From NCBI GenBank assembly GCA_947090765.1, contig OX352322.1, forward strand, positions 5,387,001 through 5,451,000: DNA of 64,000 nt. Reading direction: 5' to 3'. This document shows, in pieces, positions 27,206 through 36,971 of the stretch. The position numbers were made by a program, and so were the translations under genes. Origin of the DNA: Pseudomonas sp. MM223. GTDB taxonomy: Bacteria > Pseudomonadota > Gammaproteobacteria > Pseudomonadales > Pseudomonadaceae. How positions within the stretch are numbered: position 1 is the first letter of the stretch; the number at the start of each line of letters is the position of its first letter. The notes beneath the pieces were generated by a model that was not told the origin of the DNA, did not search any database, and was given only the letters and a program-made list of their open reading frames with translations.

Positions 27206-28123
27206 ATGCGTATCGTTCGTCAATTGCTGGGCGCCGCCATCGCGGCCGCTGTGATCGCTTCGCCGGCCATGGCCGAAGAACTGACCGGCACCCTGAAGAA
27301 GATCAAGGAATCGGGCACCATCACCCTGGGCCACCGCGACTCCTCCATCCCGTTTTCCTACCTGGCCGGCAAACCCGAGCCCGTGGGCTACTCGCATGAC
27401 ATCCAGCTGGCTGTCGTCGACGCCCTGAAGAAGCAACTGGGCACGGACATCAAGGTCCGTTACAACCTGGTCACCTCCCAGACCCGCATCCCGCTGGTGC
27501 AAAACGGCACCGTCGACCTGGAGTGCGGCTCCACCACCAACAACGTCGAGCGCCAGCAGCAAGTCGGCTTCTCGGTCGGCATCTTCGAAGTCGGTACCCG
27601 CCTGTTGACCAAGGTCAAGGACGGTCAGCCTGCATACAAAGACTTCCCGGACCTGGCCGGCAAGAACGTGGTGACCACCGCCGGCACCACCTCCGAGCGC
27701 ATCCTCAAGGCGATGAACGCCGACAAGCAGATGAAGATGAACGTGATTTCCGCCAAGGACCACGGTGAAGCCTTCAACATGCTCGAAAGCGGTCGCGCCG
27801 TGGCCTTCATGATGGACGACGCCCTGCTCGCCGGTGAAATGGCCAAGGCTCGCAAACCATCGGACTGGGTTATCACAGGCACCCCACAGTCGTACGAAAT
27901 CTACGGCTGCATGGTGCGCAAAGAGGACGCGGCCTTCAAGAAAGCGGTCGATGACGCCATCGTCGGTTACTTCAAGTCGGGCGAAGTCAACAAGAGCTAC
28001 GACAAGTGGTTCATGCAGCCAATCCCGCCAAAAGGCCTGAACCTGCAGTTCCAGATGAGCGACGAGCTGAAAAAACTGATCGCCGAGCCGACCGACAAGG
28101 CGGCGGACGAGAAGAAGTCCTGA
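27206..28123 (+). CDS. aatJ: Glutamate/aspartate ABC transporter substrate-binding protein
   Basis: The 305-residue periplasmic binding protein has a signal peptide (residues about 1-23, cut after 'SPAMA') and a type 3 solute-binding fold. The GltI family stretches 'GHRDSSIPFSYL', 'DLECGSTTNNVERQQ' and 'TTAGTTSERIL' are present. It captures acidic amino acids for the AatQMP membrane complex. GAGGAAA precedes the ATG at 27206. The sigma-54 promoter and AauR sites upstream explain induction by glutamate and aspartate. It is also named gltI in E. coli-style annotation. Confidence 0.94.
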   Translation: MRIVRQLLGAAIAAAVIASPAMAEELTGTLKKIKESGTITLGHRDSSIPFSYLAGKPEPVGYSHDIQLAVVDALKKQLGTDIKVRYNLVTSQTRIPLVQNGTVDLECGSTTNNVERQQQVGFSVGIFEVGTRLLTKVKDGQPAYKDFPDLAGKNVVTTAGTTSERILKAMNADKQMKMNVISAKDHGEAFNMLESGRAVAFMMDDALLAGEMAKARKPSDWVITGTPQSYEIYGCMVRKEDAAFKKAVDDAIVGYFKSGEVNKSYDKWFMQPIPPKGLNLQFQMSDELKKLIAEPTDKAADEKKS

Positions 28124-28135
28124 TCCTCAGCAAAT

Positions 28136-28179
28136 AGTGGCCTGGTGCTCACAAGCACGAATCAATTCTGCAGGCCACT
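28136..28179 (+). terminator. Intercistronic hairpin between aatJ and aatQ
   Basis: The outer stem AGTGGCCT / AGGCCACT (28136-28143 with 28172-28179) encloses a smaller GTGCT / AGCAC hairpin. There is no T-run, so it is more likely an mRNA-stabilising or attenuating element. It would favour higher levels of the binding protein over the permeases. Confidence 0.5.
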
Positions 28180-28268
28180 CATTAGTGTCTAACCTTTCAT
28201 CCGAGGGCGCACGCCGCCCTTGGATGCTCGAAGGTGCCCGTGAAACAACCGTCTGAGGGGAAATCCCG

Positions 28269-29015
28269 ATGAATTACAACTGGGACTGGGGCGTGTTCTT
28301 CAAGTCCACCGGCGTGGGCAGCGAAACCTATCTGGACTGGTACATCACCGGACTGGGCTGGACCATCGCCATCGCCATCACCGCCTGGATCATCGCGCTG
28401 CTGCTGGGGTCAGTCCTCGGTGTCATGCGTACCGTGCCGAACCGCCTGGTATCGGGCATCGCTACCGCCTATGTGGAACTGTTCCGCAACGTGCCACTGC
28501 TGGTGCAGCTGTTCATCTGGTACTTCCTGGTGCCGGACCTGCTGCCGGAAGGCCTGCAGGAATGGTTCAAGCAGGACCTTAACCCGACCACCTCGGCACT
28601 GATCAGTGTGGTCATCTGCCTGGGCCTGTTCACCGCCGCCCGCGTCTGCGAACAGGTGCGTACCGGTATCCAGGCGCTGCCCAAAGGCCAGGAAGCCGCC
28701 GCACGCGCCATGGGCTTCAGCTTGCCGCAAATCTACAACAACGTGCTGCTGCCGCAGGCTTACCGGATCATCATTCCGCCGCTCACCTCCGAGTTTCTCA
28801 ACGTCTTCAAGAACTCCTCGGTGGCGTCGCTGATCGGCCTGATGGAGCTGCTGGCGCAGACCAAGCAGACCGCTGAGTTCTCCGCCAACCTGTTCGAGGC
28901 GTTCACCCTGGCCACGCTGATCTACTTCACCCTGAACATGGGCCTGATGCTGCTGATGCGCATGGTCGAGAAGAAAGTCGCCGTGCCTGGCCTGATTTCC
29001 GTGGGAGGCAAGTAA
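28269..29015 (+). CDS. aatQ: Glutamate/aspartate ABC transporter permease
   Basis: The 248-residue inner-membrane permease has five or six helices and the HisM/GltJ family EAA loop 'EAAARAMGFSLPQIYNNVLLPQA'. It pairs with AatM to form the channel of the acidic amino acid importer. AGGGG precedes the ATG at 28269. The stop TAA directly abuts the ATG of aatM. Confidence 0.94.
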   Translation: MNYNWDWGVFFKSTGVGSETYLDWYITGLGWTIAIAITAWIIALLLGSVLGVMRTVPNRLVSGIATAYVELFRNVPLLVQLFIWYFLVPDLLPEGLQEWFKQDLNPTTSALISVVICLGLFTAARVCEQVRTGIQALPKGQEAAARAMGFSLPQIYNNVLLPQAYRIIIPPLTSEFLNVFKNSSVASLIGLMELLAQTKQTAEFSANLFEAFTLATLIYFTLNMGLMLLMRMVEKKVAVPGLISVGGK

Positions 29016-29687
29016 ATGGACATGGACTTCAGCGAAATCATCCCCGCCCTGCCTGCCCTCTGGGACGGCATGGTCATGACCCTGCAACTGATGGTCATGG
29101 GCGTTGTCGGCGGTATCGCACTGGGCACCATCCTGGCACTGATGCGCTTGTCGTCGAGCAAGCTGCTGTCACGTGTGGCAGGTGCCTACGTCAACTACTT
29201 CCGCTCCATCCCCCTGCTGCTGGTGATTACCTGGTTCTACCTGGCGGTGCCGTTCGTGCTGCGCTGGATTACCGGCGAAGACACGCCAGTGGGTGCCTTC
29301 ACCTCTTGCGTGGTGGCCTTCATGATGTTCGAGGCTGCCTACTTCTGCGAGATCGTGCGTGCCGGCGTGCAGTCGATTTCGAAAGGCCAGATGGGCGCCG
29401 CACAGGCGCTGGGCATGAACTATGCGCAAACCATGCGCCTTATCATCCTGCCCCAGGCCTTCCGCAAGATGACCCCGCTGCTGCTGCAGCAGAGCATCAT
29501 CCTGTTCCAGGACACCTCGCTGGTGTACACCGTGGGCCTGGTGGACTTCCTCAACTCGGCACGTTCCAACGGCGACATCATCGGGCGCTCACATGAGTTC
29601 CTGATCTTCGCCGGCGTCGTCTACTTCATCATCAGCTTCTCCGCTTCGTGGCTGGTCAAGCGCCTGCAAAAAAGGATCACCGTATGA
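29016..29687 (+). CDS. aatM: Glutamate/aspartate ABC transporter permease
   Basis: The 223-residue partner permease (GltK type) has the EAA loop '[23 protein letters not shown]'. It begins at the base after the aatQ stop and overlaps aatP by 4 bp (ATGA), so the three transporter genes are translationally coupled. Confidence 0.94.
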   Translation: MDMDFSEIIPALPALWDGMVMTLQLMVMGVVGGIALGTILALMRLSSSKLLSRVAGAYVNYFRSIPLLLVITWFYLAVPFVLRWITGEDTPVGAFTSCVVAFMMFEAAYFCEIVRAGVQSISKGQMGAAQALGMNYAQTMRLIILPQAFRKMTPLLLQQSIILFQDTSLVYTVGLVDFLNSARSNGDIIGRSHEFLIFAGVVYFIISFSASWLVKRLQKRITV

Positions 29688-30418
29688 TTTCCATCAAGAA
29701 CGTCAACAAGTGGTACGGCGACTTCCAGGTACTGACCGATTGCAGCACCGAGGTCAAGAAAGGTGAGGTGGTGGTGGTCTGCGGCCCGTCGGGCTCGGGC
29801 AAGTCCACCCTGATCAAGTGCGTCAACGCGCTGGAGCCGTTCCAGAAGGGCGACATCGTGGTCGATGGCACCTCGATTGCCGACCCGAAGACCAACCTGC
29901 CCAAGCTGCGCTCACGCGTGGGCATGGTGTTCCAGCACTTCGAACTGTTCCCGCACCTGACCATCACCGAGAACCTGACCATCGCCCAGCGCAAGGTACT
30001 GGGCCGTAGTGAGGCAGAAGCCAGCAAGAAGGGCCTGGCCCTGCTCGACCGTGTAGGGCTCAGCGCCCATGCCAAGAAGCACCCCGGCCAGCTCTCCGGC
30101 GGCCAGCAGCAGCGTGTGGCGATCGCCCGCGCCCTGGCCATGGACCCGATCGTGATGCTGTTTGACGAACCCACCTCGGCACTGGACCCGGAAATGGTCA
30201 GCGAGGTGCTGGACGTGATGGTGCAACTGGCCCACGAAGGCATGACCATGATGTGCGTGACCCACGAGATGGGCTTTGCCCGCAAGGTGGCCAACCGGGT
30301 CATCTTCATGGACAAGGGCAGCATCATCGAAGACTGCACCAAGGAAGAGTTCTTCGGTGACCAGACCGCCCGCGACCAGCGCACCCAGCACTTCCTCAGC
30401 AAGATCCTGCAGCACTAA
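29684..30418 (+). CDS. aatP: Glutamate/aspartate ABC transporter ATP-binding protein
   Basis: The 244-residue ATPase of the polar amino acid uptake family has Walker A 'GPSGSGKST', signature 'LSGGQQQR', Walker B '[12 protein letters not shown]' and 'VTHEMGFA'. It powers import through AatQM. The start at 29684 overlaps aatM; the in-frame extension upstream has no homology. Confidence 0.95.
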   Translation: MISIKNVNKWYGDFQVLTDCSTEVKKGEVVVVCGPSGSGKSTLIKCVNALEPFQKGDIVVDGTSIADPKTNLPKLRSRVGMVFQHFELFPHLTITENLTIAQRKVLGRSEAEASKKGLALLDRVGLSAHAKKHPGQLSGGQQQRVAIARALAMDPIVMLFDEPTSALDPEMVSEVLDVMVQLAHEGMTMMCVTHEMGFARKVANRVIFMDKGSIIEDCTKEEFFGDQTARDQRTQHFLSKILQH

Positions 30419-30430
30419 ACCGGCCACTGC

Positions 30431-30463
30431 ATCCGCTGCCACGGGACCCACCGGGCAGCGGAT
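30431..30463 (+). terminator. Hairpin between aatP and aauS
   Basis: The 10-bp stem ATCCGCTGCC / GGCAGCGGAT (30431-30440 with 30454-30463) lacks a T-run. It may limit read-through from the transporter operon into aauSR rather than fully terminate it. Confidence 0.45.
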
Positions 30464-30487
30464 GCTGGTCGTGACAAGGCCACTGTG

Positions 30488-32392
30488 ATGAAATGCGACC
30501 CCTCGCTACTTCTCCCTGCCAAGCCTGCCGTGAATTCCCGTCTGATCCGCCAATTGCTGTTACCGCCACTGATCATCCTGCTGATGGTCGGCTTAGGGCT
30601 GGCCGGCTACCTGATCAGCGAAAGCAACGGCATCCGCACCCTCAGCGAAAACGGCGAGCGCCAGCTGGAGCTGCACGCACGCACGGTCGAAAGCGAAATC
30701 AGCAAGTACACCTACCTGCCGAGCCTGCTGGAGCTGGAAGACAGCGTCTCGCACCTGCTCACCGACCCGGACGGCGGCTCGCGCCAGGCGGTCAACGAAT
30801 ACCTTGAGGGCCTGAATCGACGCAGCCGCAGCCGCGCCATCTTCGTCCTCGATACCAATGGCCGGGTACAGGCCACCAGTAACTGGCGCGACGCCGACTC
30901 GTTCCTCGGTGAAGACCTGTCGTTCCGCGCCTACTTCCAGACGGCCGTGCGCGGCGAGCCCGGGCGTTTCTACGGCATCGGCAGCACCACGGGCGAGGCT
31001 GGCTATTACCTGGCCCATGGGCTTGAAGAGCACGGCAAGATCATTGGCGTGGCGGTGATCAAGGTGCGCCTGGACACCCTCGAGGAGCGCTGGCAGCGTG
31101 CCCGGCTGGAGGCCTTTGTCAGCGACGAGAACGGCATCATCATCCTCTCCAGCGACCCGGCCCGGCGCCTGAAGTCGGTGCGCCCGCTGACCCCACAAAT
31201 CAAGGAGCGCCTGGCGCGCAGCCTGCAATACTACTGGTGGCCGCTCAACGAACTGCAGCCCTTGGCCCGGGAAACCCTGGCCGATGGCGTGGAAAAACTG
31301 ACCTTCCCGGCCAACAGCGAAACGGCCCAAGGCAAGCAGCACGAAGTCGCCTACCTGGCCCAGACCCGGCGCCTGGCCGATACGCCCTGGCACTTTACCC
31401 TGCTGACCCCACTGCAAGACCTGCGCCGCGAATCCATGGTGCAGGGCATCCTGGTGGGCGTGGCCTTTGCCTTGCTGGCAATCCTCGGCATCGCCTGGAA
31501 CGAGCGGCGCAAGGTCATCGCCACCCGCCTGGCGGCCCGCGAGGCCCTTGAAGAAGCCAACAGCCAGCTGGAGCGGCGGATTGCCGAGCGCACGGCAGAC
31601 CTGCGCGCCAGCAACGAACGCCTGAAAGGCCAGATTCGCGAGCGCCGGCATGCCGAACAGACCTTGCGCCACGCCCAGGATGAACTGGTGCAGGCCGGCA
31701 AGCTGGCCGCCATCGGGCAAATGTCCACCAGCATTGCCCACGAGCTGAACCAGCCGCTGGCCGCGCTGCGCACGTTGTCCGGTAACACCGTGCGCTTCCT
31801 TGAGCGCGGGGCCCTGGAAACCGCCAGCACCAACCTGCGCACCATGAACGACCTGATCGACCGCATGGGGCGCATCACCGCCAGCCTGCGTTCATTCGCC
31901 CGGCGCGGTGACGACAGCGGCCAGGCCTCGCTGGCCAAGGCGGTGGAGGCCACCTTGCAGGTACTGGCCAACCGCATCAGCGCCTGCCACTTGCAGTTGC
32001 ACCACCAGTTCGAAGACCAGCAACTGGCCATCGACCAGACCCGCCTGGAGCAGATTCTGGTCAACCTGATCGGCAACGCGCTGGATGCCATGGCCGCGCA
32101 ACCGTTGCCCGAGCTGTGGCTGGAAGGCGAGCTGCAAGGCGACAAGTACCGTTTGCAGGTGCGCGATAACGGCCACGGCATCGACGCCGAGGCGCGCAAG
32201 CACCTGTTCGAACCGTTCTTCACCACCAAACCGGGCGAACATGGCCTGGGCCTGGGCCTGACCCTCTCGGCGAGCCTTGCCGCCGCCGCCAAGGGCAGCC
32301 TCAACGTCGAGCATCCCGCCACTGGCGGCACGGCCTTCGTCCTGGCCCTGCCCCTGGTCTCACCCCCTAGCGAATCGGCAGAGCACCCATGA
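30488..32392 (+). CDS. aauS: Acidic amino acid sensor histidine kinase
   Basis: The protein has 634 residues from ATG 30488 (an alternative GTG lies one codon upstream). It resembles DctB: an N-terminal helix, a periplasmic dCache-type sensor (about residues 45-300), a second helix, and a coiled coil with 'LERRIAERTADLRASNERLK'. The dimerisation/phospho-acceptor domain has H418 in 'SIAHELNQPL'. The ATPase domain has 'NLIGNALDAM', 'DNGHGID' and 'GLGLTLS'. It phosphorylates AauR in response to glutamate, aspartate and their amides. It overlaps aauR by 4 bp. Confidence 0.93.
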   Translation: MKCDPSLLLPAKPAVNSRLIRQLLLPPLIILLMVGLGLAGYLISESNGIRTLSENGERQLELHARTVESEISKYTYLPSLLELEDSVSHLLTDPDGGSRQAVNEYLEGLNRRSRSRAIFVLDTNGRVQATSNWRDADSFLGEDLSFRAYFQTAVRGEPGRFYGIGSTTGEAGYYLAHGLEEHGKIIGVAVIKVRLDTLEERWQRARLEAFVSDENGIIILSSDPARRLKSVRPLTPQIKERLARSLQYYWWPLNELQPLARETLADGVEKLTFPANSETAQGKQHEVAYLAQTRRLADTPWHFTLLTPLQDLRRESMVQGILVGVAFALLAILGIAWNERRKVIATRLAAREALEEANSQLERRIAERTADLRASNERLKGQIRERRHAEQTLRHAQDELVQAGKLAAIGQMSTSIAHELNQPLAALRTLSGNTVRFLERGALETASTNLRTMNDLIDRMGRITASLRSFARRGDDSGQASLAKAVEATLQVLANRISACHLQLHHQFEDQQLAIDQTRLEQILVNLIGNALDAMAAQPLPELWLEGELQGDKYRLQVRDNGHGIDAEARKHLFEPFFTTKPGEHGLGLGLTLSASLAAAAKGSLNVEHPATGGTAFVLALPLVSPPSESAEHP

Positions 32393-33717
32393 ACCAAGCG
32401 CCTCTTACCGTCCTGATCGTCGAAGACGACCCGCATGTGCTGCTCGGCTGCCAGCAGGCACTGGCCCTGGAGGACATCGCCTGCGAAGGCGTGGGCAGCG
32501 CCGAACAGGCGCTGGAACGCATTGGCGACGACTTCGCCGGCATCGTCGTCAGCGATATCCGCCTGCCGGGCATCGATGGCCTGGAGCTGCTCAACCGCCT
32601 CAAGGCCCGTGACCGCAGCCTGCCAGTGGTGTTGATTACCGGGCACGGTGACATCGACATGGCCGTTGGCGCCATGCGCAATGGCGCCTACGACTTCATG
32701 GAAAAACCGTTTTCCCCCGAGCGCCTGGTCGACGTGGTGCGCCGCGCCCTCGAACATCGTGGCCTGTCACGCGAGGTGGTGGCCCTGCGCCGTCAACTGG
32801 CTGAGCAAAGCAGCCTGGAGGGACGCATCATCGGTCGCTCGCCGGCCATGGAGCACTTGCGCGAACTGATCGCCAACGTCGCCGATACCTCGGCCAACGT
32901 CCTGATCGAAGGTGAGACCGGCACCGGTAAGGAATTGGTAGCGCGCTGCCTGCACGATTTCAGCCGCCGCCAGAACCAGCCGTTCGTGGCGCTGAACTGT
33001 GGCGGCCTGCCGGAAAATTTGTTCGAAAGCGAAATTTTCGGCCACGAAGCCAACGCCTTTACCGGTGCAGGGAAACGCCGCATCGGCAAGATCGAACACG
33101 CCAATGGCGGCACCCTGTTCCTCGATGAAGTGGAGAGCATGCCGCTTAACCTGCAGATCAAGCTGCTGCGCGTGCTGCAGGAACGCACACTGGAACGACT
33201 GGGTTCAAACCAGAGTATCCCGGTGGACTGCCGGGTAATTGCCGCGACCAAGGCCGACCTCGATACCCTGGGCCAAAGCGGCCAGTTCCGCAGCGACCTG
33301 TATTACCGGCTTAACGTGGTAACCCTGGAGCTGCCGCCGCTACGTGAGCGCCGCGAAGACATCCTGCAGTTGTTCGAACACTTCCTGCAGCAGTCGGCCC
33401 TGCGCTTCGACCGGGAAACACCGACACTCGACAGCCAGACCCTGTCGCGCCTGATGGCCCACGACTGGCCTGGCAATGTGCGCGAGTTGCGCAACGTGGC
33501 CGAACGCTATGCCCTCGGCCTGCCAGCGTTCAAGAAAGGCCCCAGCGGCGGTGCCAGCCAAGGCCTGGGCTTTGCCGAAGCGGTGGAAGCATTCGAACGC
33601 AACCTGCTGAGCGATGCACTGCAACGCACGGGCGGCAACCTGAGCCAAGCCAGCCAGGAGCTAGGTATGGCCAAGACCACGCTGTTCGACAAAGTGAAAA
33701 AATACGGCCTCGGCTGA
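32389..33717 (+). CDS. aauR: Sigma-54-dependent response regulator
   Basis: The 442-residue NtrC/DctD-type activator has a receiver domain with phospho-acceptor D56 and K106. The AAA+ domain has Walker A GETGTGKE at 175-182 and 'GGTLFLDEVESMP'. A Fis-type helix-turn-helix ends the protein. It activates the aat operon from TTCGG-N4-CCGAA sites. The loop that contacts sigma-54 reads NAFTGA at 222-227 instead of the canonical GAFTGA. The adjacent sigma-54 promoter and operators strongly support the identity. Confidence 0.94.
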   Translation: MNQAPLTVLIVEDDPHVLLGCQQALALEDIACEGVGSAEQALERIGDDFAGIVVSDIRLPGIDGLELLNRLKARDRSLPVVLITGHGDIDMAVGAMRNGAYDFMEKPFSPERLVDVVRRALEHRGLSREVVALRRQLAEQSSLEGRIIGRSPAMEHLRELIANVADTSANVLIEGETGTGKELVARCLHDFSRRQNQPFVALNCGGLPENLFESEIFGHEANAFTGAGKRRIGKIEHANGGTLFLDEVESMPLNLQIKLLRVLQERTLERLGSNQSIPVDCRVIAATKADLDTLGQSGQFRSDLYYRLNVVTLELPPLRERREDILQLFEHFLQQSALRFDRETPTLDSQTLSRLMAHDWPGNVRELRNVAERYALGLPAFKKGPSGGASQGLGFAEAVEAFERNLLSDALQRTGGNLSQASQELGMAKTTLFDKVKKYGLG

Positions 33718-33742
33718 CCTCAACCCAAACTGGAACGATAAC

Positions 33743-34078
33743 GTGGACCTGGTATTCAAAGCCGCCTTGGGCGCTGGCGTGGTGCTGCTGTTGGCGGTGC
33801 TGTCGAAGACGCGCAATTACTACATCGCCGGGCTGGTGCCGCTGTTTCCCACTTTTGCCCTGATTGCCCACTACATCGTTGGCAAGGGGCGCAGCCTTGC
33901 CGACTTGAAGACCACCATCCTGTTTGGCATGTGGTCGATCATTCCGTATTTCGTGTATTTGGCGACCCTGTATGTGCTGGTCGACCGCCTGCGCCTGGAG
34001 GCGTCGCTGGCGCTGGCCACGGTAGCGTGGCTGATGGCCGCGACCGTTCTGGTGACTTTGTGGGTGCGTATGCACTAG
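33743..34078 (+). CDS. glpM: GlpM family membrane protein
   Basis: The 111-residue protein has four predicted membrane helices. It matches the GlpM family, first described next to glp genes in P. aeruginosa and linked there to alginate production; the biochemical role is unknown. Signature stretches are 'NYYIAGLVPLFPTFALIAHYIVG' in part and 'TTILFGMWSIIPYFVYL'. The start is GTG 33743 after a CTGGAACG ribosome-binding sequence. It follows aauR by 25 bp on the same strand. Confidence 0.82.
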   Translation: MDLVFKAALGAGVVLLLAVLSKTRNYYIAGLVPLFPTFALIAHYIVGKGRSLADLKTTILFGMWSIIPYFVYLATLYVLVDRLRLEASLALATVAWLMAATVLVTLWVRMH

Positions 34079-34097
34079 CCTGAAAGCGCGCTAGCCC

Positions 34098-34213
34098 TGT
34101 GGGAGCGGCCTTGCGTCGCGAAAGAGCCGCAAAGCGGCCCCGGCATTTTTGCAGGTTGGCTGGAATCCTGGGGCCGCTACGCGCCCCTTTCGCGACGCAA
34201 GGCCGCTCCCACA
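34098..34213. repeat. Inverted REP pair with perfect 27-nt arms
   Basis: TGTGGGAGCGGCCTTGCGTC and the following 7 bases (34098-34124) are repeated in exact inverse complement at 34187-34213. This is a REP sub-type different from the GCCGGCAAGCC copies. It separates convergent glpM and the hydrolase gene. Confidence 0.9.
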
Positions 34214-34235
34214 ATCAACCGAGCATGACTTCAGG

Positions 34236-35231
34236 TCAAAGCCCTGCAATGTGCGTGATGTCCTGCCGATGTGCCTGCAGGTAGGGCAACACAGCCCCCA
34301 GCAGCGGCGCCTTGAACGGCTCCTGGAAGCGGTGCGCCAGCCCCGGTATCAGCCGCAACTGGCTGCCTTGAATATGTGCCGCCAGGTGCACGCCATGCAT
34401 TACCGGCAACAATGGGTCAGCCGTGCCGTGTACCACCAGGGTCGGTACCCGCAGTTGGTTGAGTAATTCCACCCGGCTCGGCTCAGCCAGTATCGCCATG
34501 ATCTGGCGCTTGGCCCCGTCAGGGTTGAACGCCCGGTCGTAGGCCACTGCCGCCTGATGCAGCAACACCGCACGGTCATCCCGCACCTCGGGGCTGCCCA
34601 GGGCCGCCAGCAGGTCGGCCTGCTGCTCGATGGCCACTTCGCGGTTCGGTGCGCTGCGCCGGGCCAGCAGTTGCACCAGTGCCGGATCCGGCGCCGGCAG
34701 CCCCGCCGCCCCTGAACTGGACATGACCAATGTCAGGCTGCGCACGCGCTCGGGGGCCATGGCCGCCAGATGCTGGGCGATCATGCCGCCCATACTCACG
34801 CCCAGTACATGAAACTGACGCACACCCAGCGCGTCCATCAGGCGCAAGCCGTCATCGGCCATGTCGGTCAGTGTATAGGGCGCCGCCACCGGCAGGCCCA
34901 GCTTGTAGCGCAACAGCTCGACCGTCAGGTTGGCCGACGGTGGCACCTGGTTCCAGCGTGACAGGCCGACATCGCGGTTGTCATAGCGGATCACCCGAAA
35001 GCCCTGACGGCACAAGGCCTCGACCACATCGTCCGGCCAGTGGATCAATTGCCCGCCCAGGCCCATGACCAGCAGCAAGGCCGGGTCACGTGGTGCCCCG
35101 ACGCTCTGGTACACCAGGCTGACCGCACCCAGCTCGGCACGCTGCACCGGCACCTGCGCGTCACAACGCTGTTCGGCGAAACTCGCAGGTACGCTGAATA
35201 TGAAGAAAAGAAAAAGCCAAAAAGCCCGCAT
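34236..35231 (-). CDS. Exported alpha/beta hydrolase
   Basis: A 331-residue protein with an N-terminal signal peptide ('[19 protein letters not shown]'), then an alpha/beta-hydrolase fold. The oxyanion region is 'VMGLGGQ', the nucleophile elbow G-V-S-M-G-G, the acid is probably in '[11 protein letters not shown]', and the catalytic His is in 'GLAHRF'. The start at 35231 is preferred because it places the signal peptide at the N-terminus; an in-frame ATG at 35321 would precede it by 30 residues. The substrate is unknown; the family includes esterases and haloperoxidase-like enzymes. It is divergent from metR. Confidence 0.8.
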   Translation of the reverse strand: MRAFWLFLFFIFSVPASFAEQRCDAQVPVQRAELGAVSLVYQSVGAPRDPALLLVMGLGGQLIHWPDDVVEALCRQGFRVIRYDNRDVGLSRWNQVPPSANLTVELLRYKLGLPVAAPYTLTDMADDGLRLMDALGVRQFHVLGVSMGGMIAQHLAAMAPERVRSLTLVMSSSGAAGLPAPDPALVQLLARRSAPNREVAIEQQADLLAALGSPEVRDDRAVLLHQAAVAYDRAFNPDGAKRQIMAILAEPSRVELLNQLRVPTLVVHGTADPLLPVMHGVHLAAHIQGSQLRLIPGLAHRFQEPFKAPLLGAVLPYLQAHRQDITHIAGL

Positions 35232-35374
35232 GAAAGAAACACCAGAATGCAGATCCCCAGTAGAGCGCGAGTCTGATGAATTCTGTTCGAGCGCGCTGCC
35301 ACAGTTCGGTGACAGTTTCATGACTCCCGCCAGGCGGTGCGGCCGAACGCCCAGTCGACAGTTGCGCCAACATG

Positions 35375-35396
35375 AGGGAAACTCAACTCATTCCCT
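35375..35396 (+). promoter_or_regulatory. Inverted repeat upstream of metR
   Basis: AGGGAA (35375-35380) and TTCCCT (35391-35396) form an inverted repeat with a 10-bp spacer, 31 bp before the metR start. The placement fits LysR-type autoregulation, but the sequence does not closely match the enterobacterial MetR box. Confidence 0.3.
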
Positions 35397-35427
35397 GTTT
35401 CTTCAAACCTACACCCCGGAGTCAGCA

Positions 35428-36345
35428 GTGCTGGAGATCCGTCACCTGAAAACCCTTCATGCCCTGCGCGAAGCCGACAGCCTGGTGGAGGCCGCCGAGC
35501 GCCTGCACCTGACCCAATCGGCGCTGTCGCACCAGTTCAAAGAACTGGAAGAACGCCTGGGCCTGCCGCTGTTTGTACGCAAAACCAAGCCAATCCGCTT
35601 CACCAGCGCCGGGCTGCGCTTGCTGCAACTGGCCGACGCCACCCTGCCACTGCTGCGCGGCGCCGAGCGTGACATTGCGCGCCTGGCCGGCGGTACTGCC
35701 GGGCGCTTGCACATGGCCATCGAATGCCACAGCTGCTTCCAGTGGCTGATGCCAACCATCGACCAGTTCCGCGATGCCTGGCCGGAAGTGGAGCTGGACC
35801 TGGCCTCCGGCTTTGCCTTCGCCCCGTTGCCTGCCCTGGCCCGCGGTGACCTGGACCTGGTGGTGACCTCCGACCCGGTGGACCTGTCGGGCATCACCTA
35901 CGTACCGCTGTTCACCTACGAGGCGATGCTGGCCGTGGCCAATCAGCACCCGCTGGCCAGCAAGCCTTACATGGTGCCGCAAGACCTGCTCGACCAGACG
36001 CTGATCACCTACCCGGTAGAGCGCGACCGCCTGGACATCTTCACCCGCTTCCTGGAGCCAGCCGATATCGAGCCGGCCGCCGTGCGCACCTCGGAGCTGA
36101 CGGTGATGATGATGCAACTGGTGGCCAGCGGCCGTGGCGTTTGCGGCATGCCGCACTGGGCGCTGCACGAGTACAGCTCGCGTGGCTATGTGAAGGGCAA
36201 GCGCCTGGGTGAGAAAGGCCTGTTCGCCACCCTTTATGCCGCCGTGCGCACCGACATGCTTGATGCGCCCTACATGCGCGATTTTTTGCTGACCGCCAAA
36301 GACACCTCGTTCGCCACCCTCGATGGGGTCAGCGCGGTGCGTTGA
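35428..36345 (+). CDS. metR: LysR-family regulator MetR
   Basis: The 305-residue LysR regulator has an N-terminal winged helix ('SLVEAAERLHLTQSALSHQFKELEERLGLPLF'). It shares the MetR-typical start 'LEIRHLKTLHALREA', and its effector domain matches homocysteine-responsive MetR ('DPVDLSGITYVPLF', 'SGRGVCGMPHWALHEY'). MetR controls methionine synthase genes. The start is GTG at 35428, set by GGAG at 35418-35421; the upstream in-frame ORF is unrelated. Its 3' end overlaps the convergent NUDIX gene by 17 bp. Confidence 0.9.
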   Translation: MLEIRHLKTLHALREADSLVEAAERLHLTQSALSHQFKELEERLGLPLFVRKTKPIRFTSAGLRLLQLADATLPLLRGAERDIARLAGGTAGRLHMAIECHSCFQWLMPTIDQFRDAWPEVELDLASGFAFAPLPALARGDLDLVVTSDPVDLSGITYVPLFTYEAMLAVANQHPLASKPYMVPQDLLDQTLITYPVERDRLDIFTRFLEPADIEPAAVRTSELTVMMMQLVASGRGVCGMPHWALHEYSSRGYVKGKRLGEKGLFATLYAAVRTDMLDAPYMRDFLLTAKDTSFATLDGVSAVR

Positions 36346-36742
36346 GCACCTGACGGTACAGCGGCAGGATCAGGTCGCGGGTCAGCGGCGCCAGTTGCAT
36401 GACGGGCGCCTGGTCAGCGGCCAGCCATAGCACTTCTTCTATCTCTGCCGCGGGGACCACGGCTGCGGCACTGTCGACACGGAACAGCTCGGCCTGCACT
36501 TCGAAGCCTGGCTCGTTGGCGGCCGGGGCGCTGAACTGGCCCAGGTGCATGGCCTGGGCCGGGTCGATATGCAGGCCTAGCTCCTCGTGCAACTCACGCA
36601 CCAGTGCCTGCACTGGCGTTTCACCGGCATCGATCTTGCCGCCTGGCTGCATGAACGCTTCGGTGCCACGCTTGCGTACCAGCAGGGTACGGCCCTGAGG
36701 GTCGATCAGCAGGGCGGCGGCGATGCGGATGATGTTGGGCAT
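36329..36742 (-). CDS. NUDIX hydrolase
   Basis: The 137-residue protein has a complete Nudix box: G35-x5-E41-x7-R-E-L-H-E-E-L-G (residues 35-56). This binds Mg2+ and cleaves nucleoside diphosphate-linked substrates. Substrate specificity cannot be read from sequence. The start at 36742 is preferred since domain homology begins there; the longer frame to 36862 runs into a REP element. It is tail-to-tail with metR with a short 3' overlap. Confidence 0.9.
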   Translation of the reverse strand: MPNIIRIAAALLIDPQGRTLLVRKRGTEAFMQPGGKIDAGETPVQALVRELHEELGLHIDPAQAMHLGQFSAPAANEPGFEVQAELFRVDSAAAVVPAAEIEEVLWLAADQAPVMQLAPLTRDLILPLYRQVLNAPR

Positions 36743-36813
36743 GGGTGGGCTCGCAGGAAAAATGGTCGGGGAGAATCCCATGGGGGTCAGTGGCCTGACA
36801 AGGCCAGTCAGTT

Positions 36814-36905
36814 CTGTACCGGCCTCTTCGCAGCGCAAGGCTGCTCCTACAAGGGTATGCATGCTCCTGTAGGAGCAGACTTACGCTGCGAAGAGGCCGG
36901 CACAG
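36814..36905. repeat. Inverted REP pair (GCAAGGCTGCTCCTAC sub-type)
   Basis: Arms at 36814-36851 and 36866-36905 share CTGTACCGGCCTCTTCGCAG and the GCTGCTCCTAC end, inverted with a few mismatches. The pair sits between divergent nudix and lhr, an unusual promoter-side location for REPs. Confidence 0.85.
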
Positions 36906-36971
36906 GTTGTCGCTGGCCCGCCAGACGAACGGCCCCTTGCCAACCCGCCCCGCACCCGCCATAACCAACAC

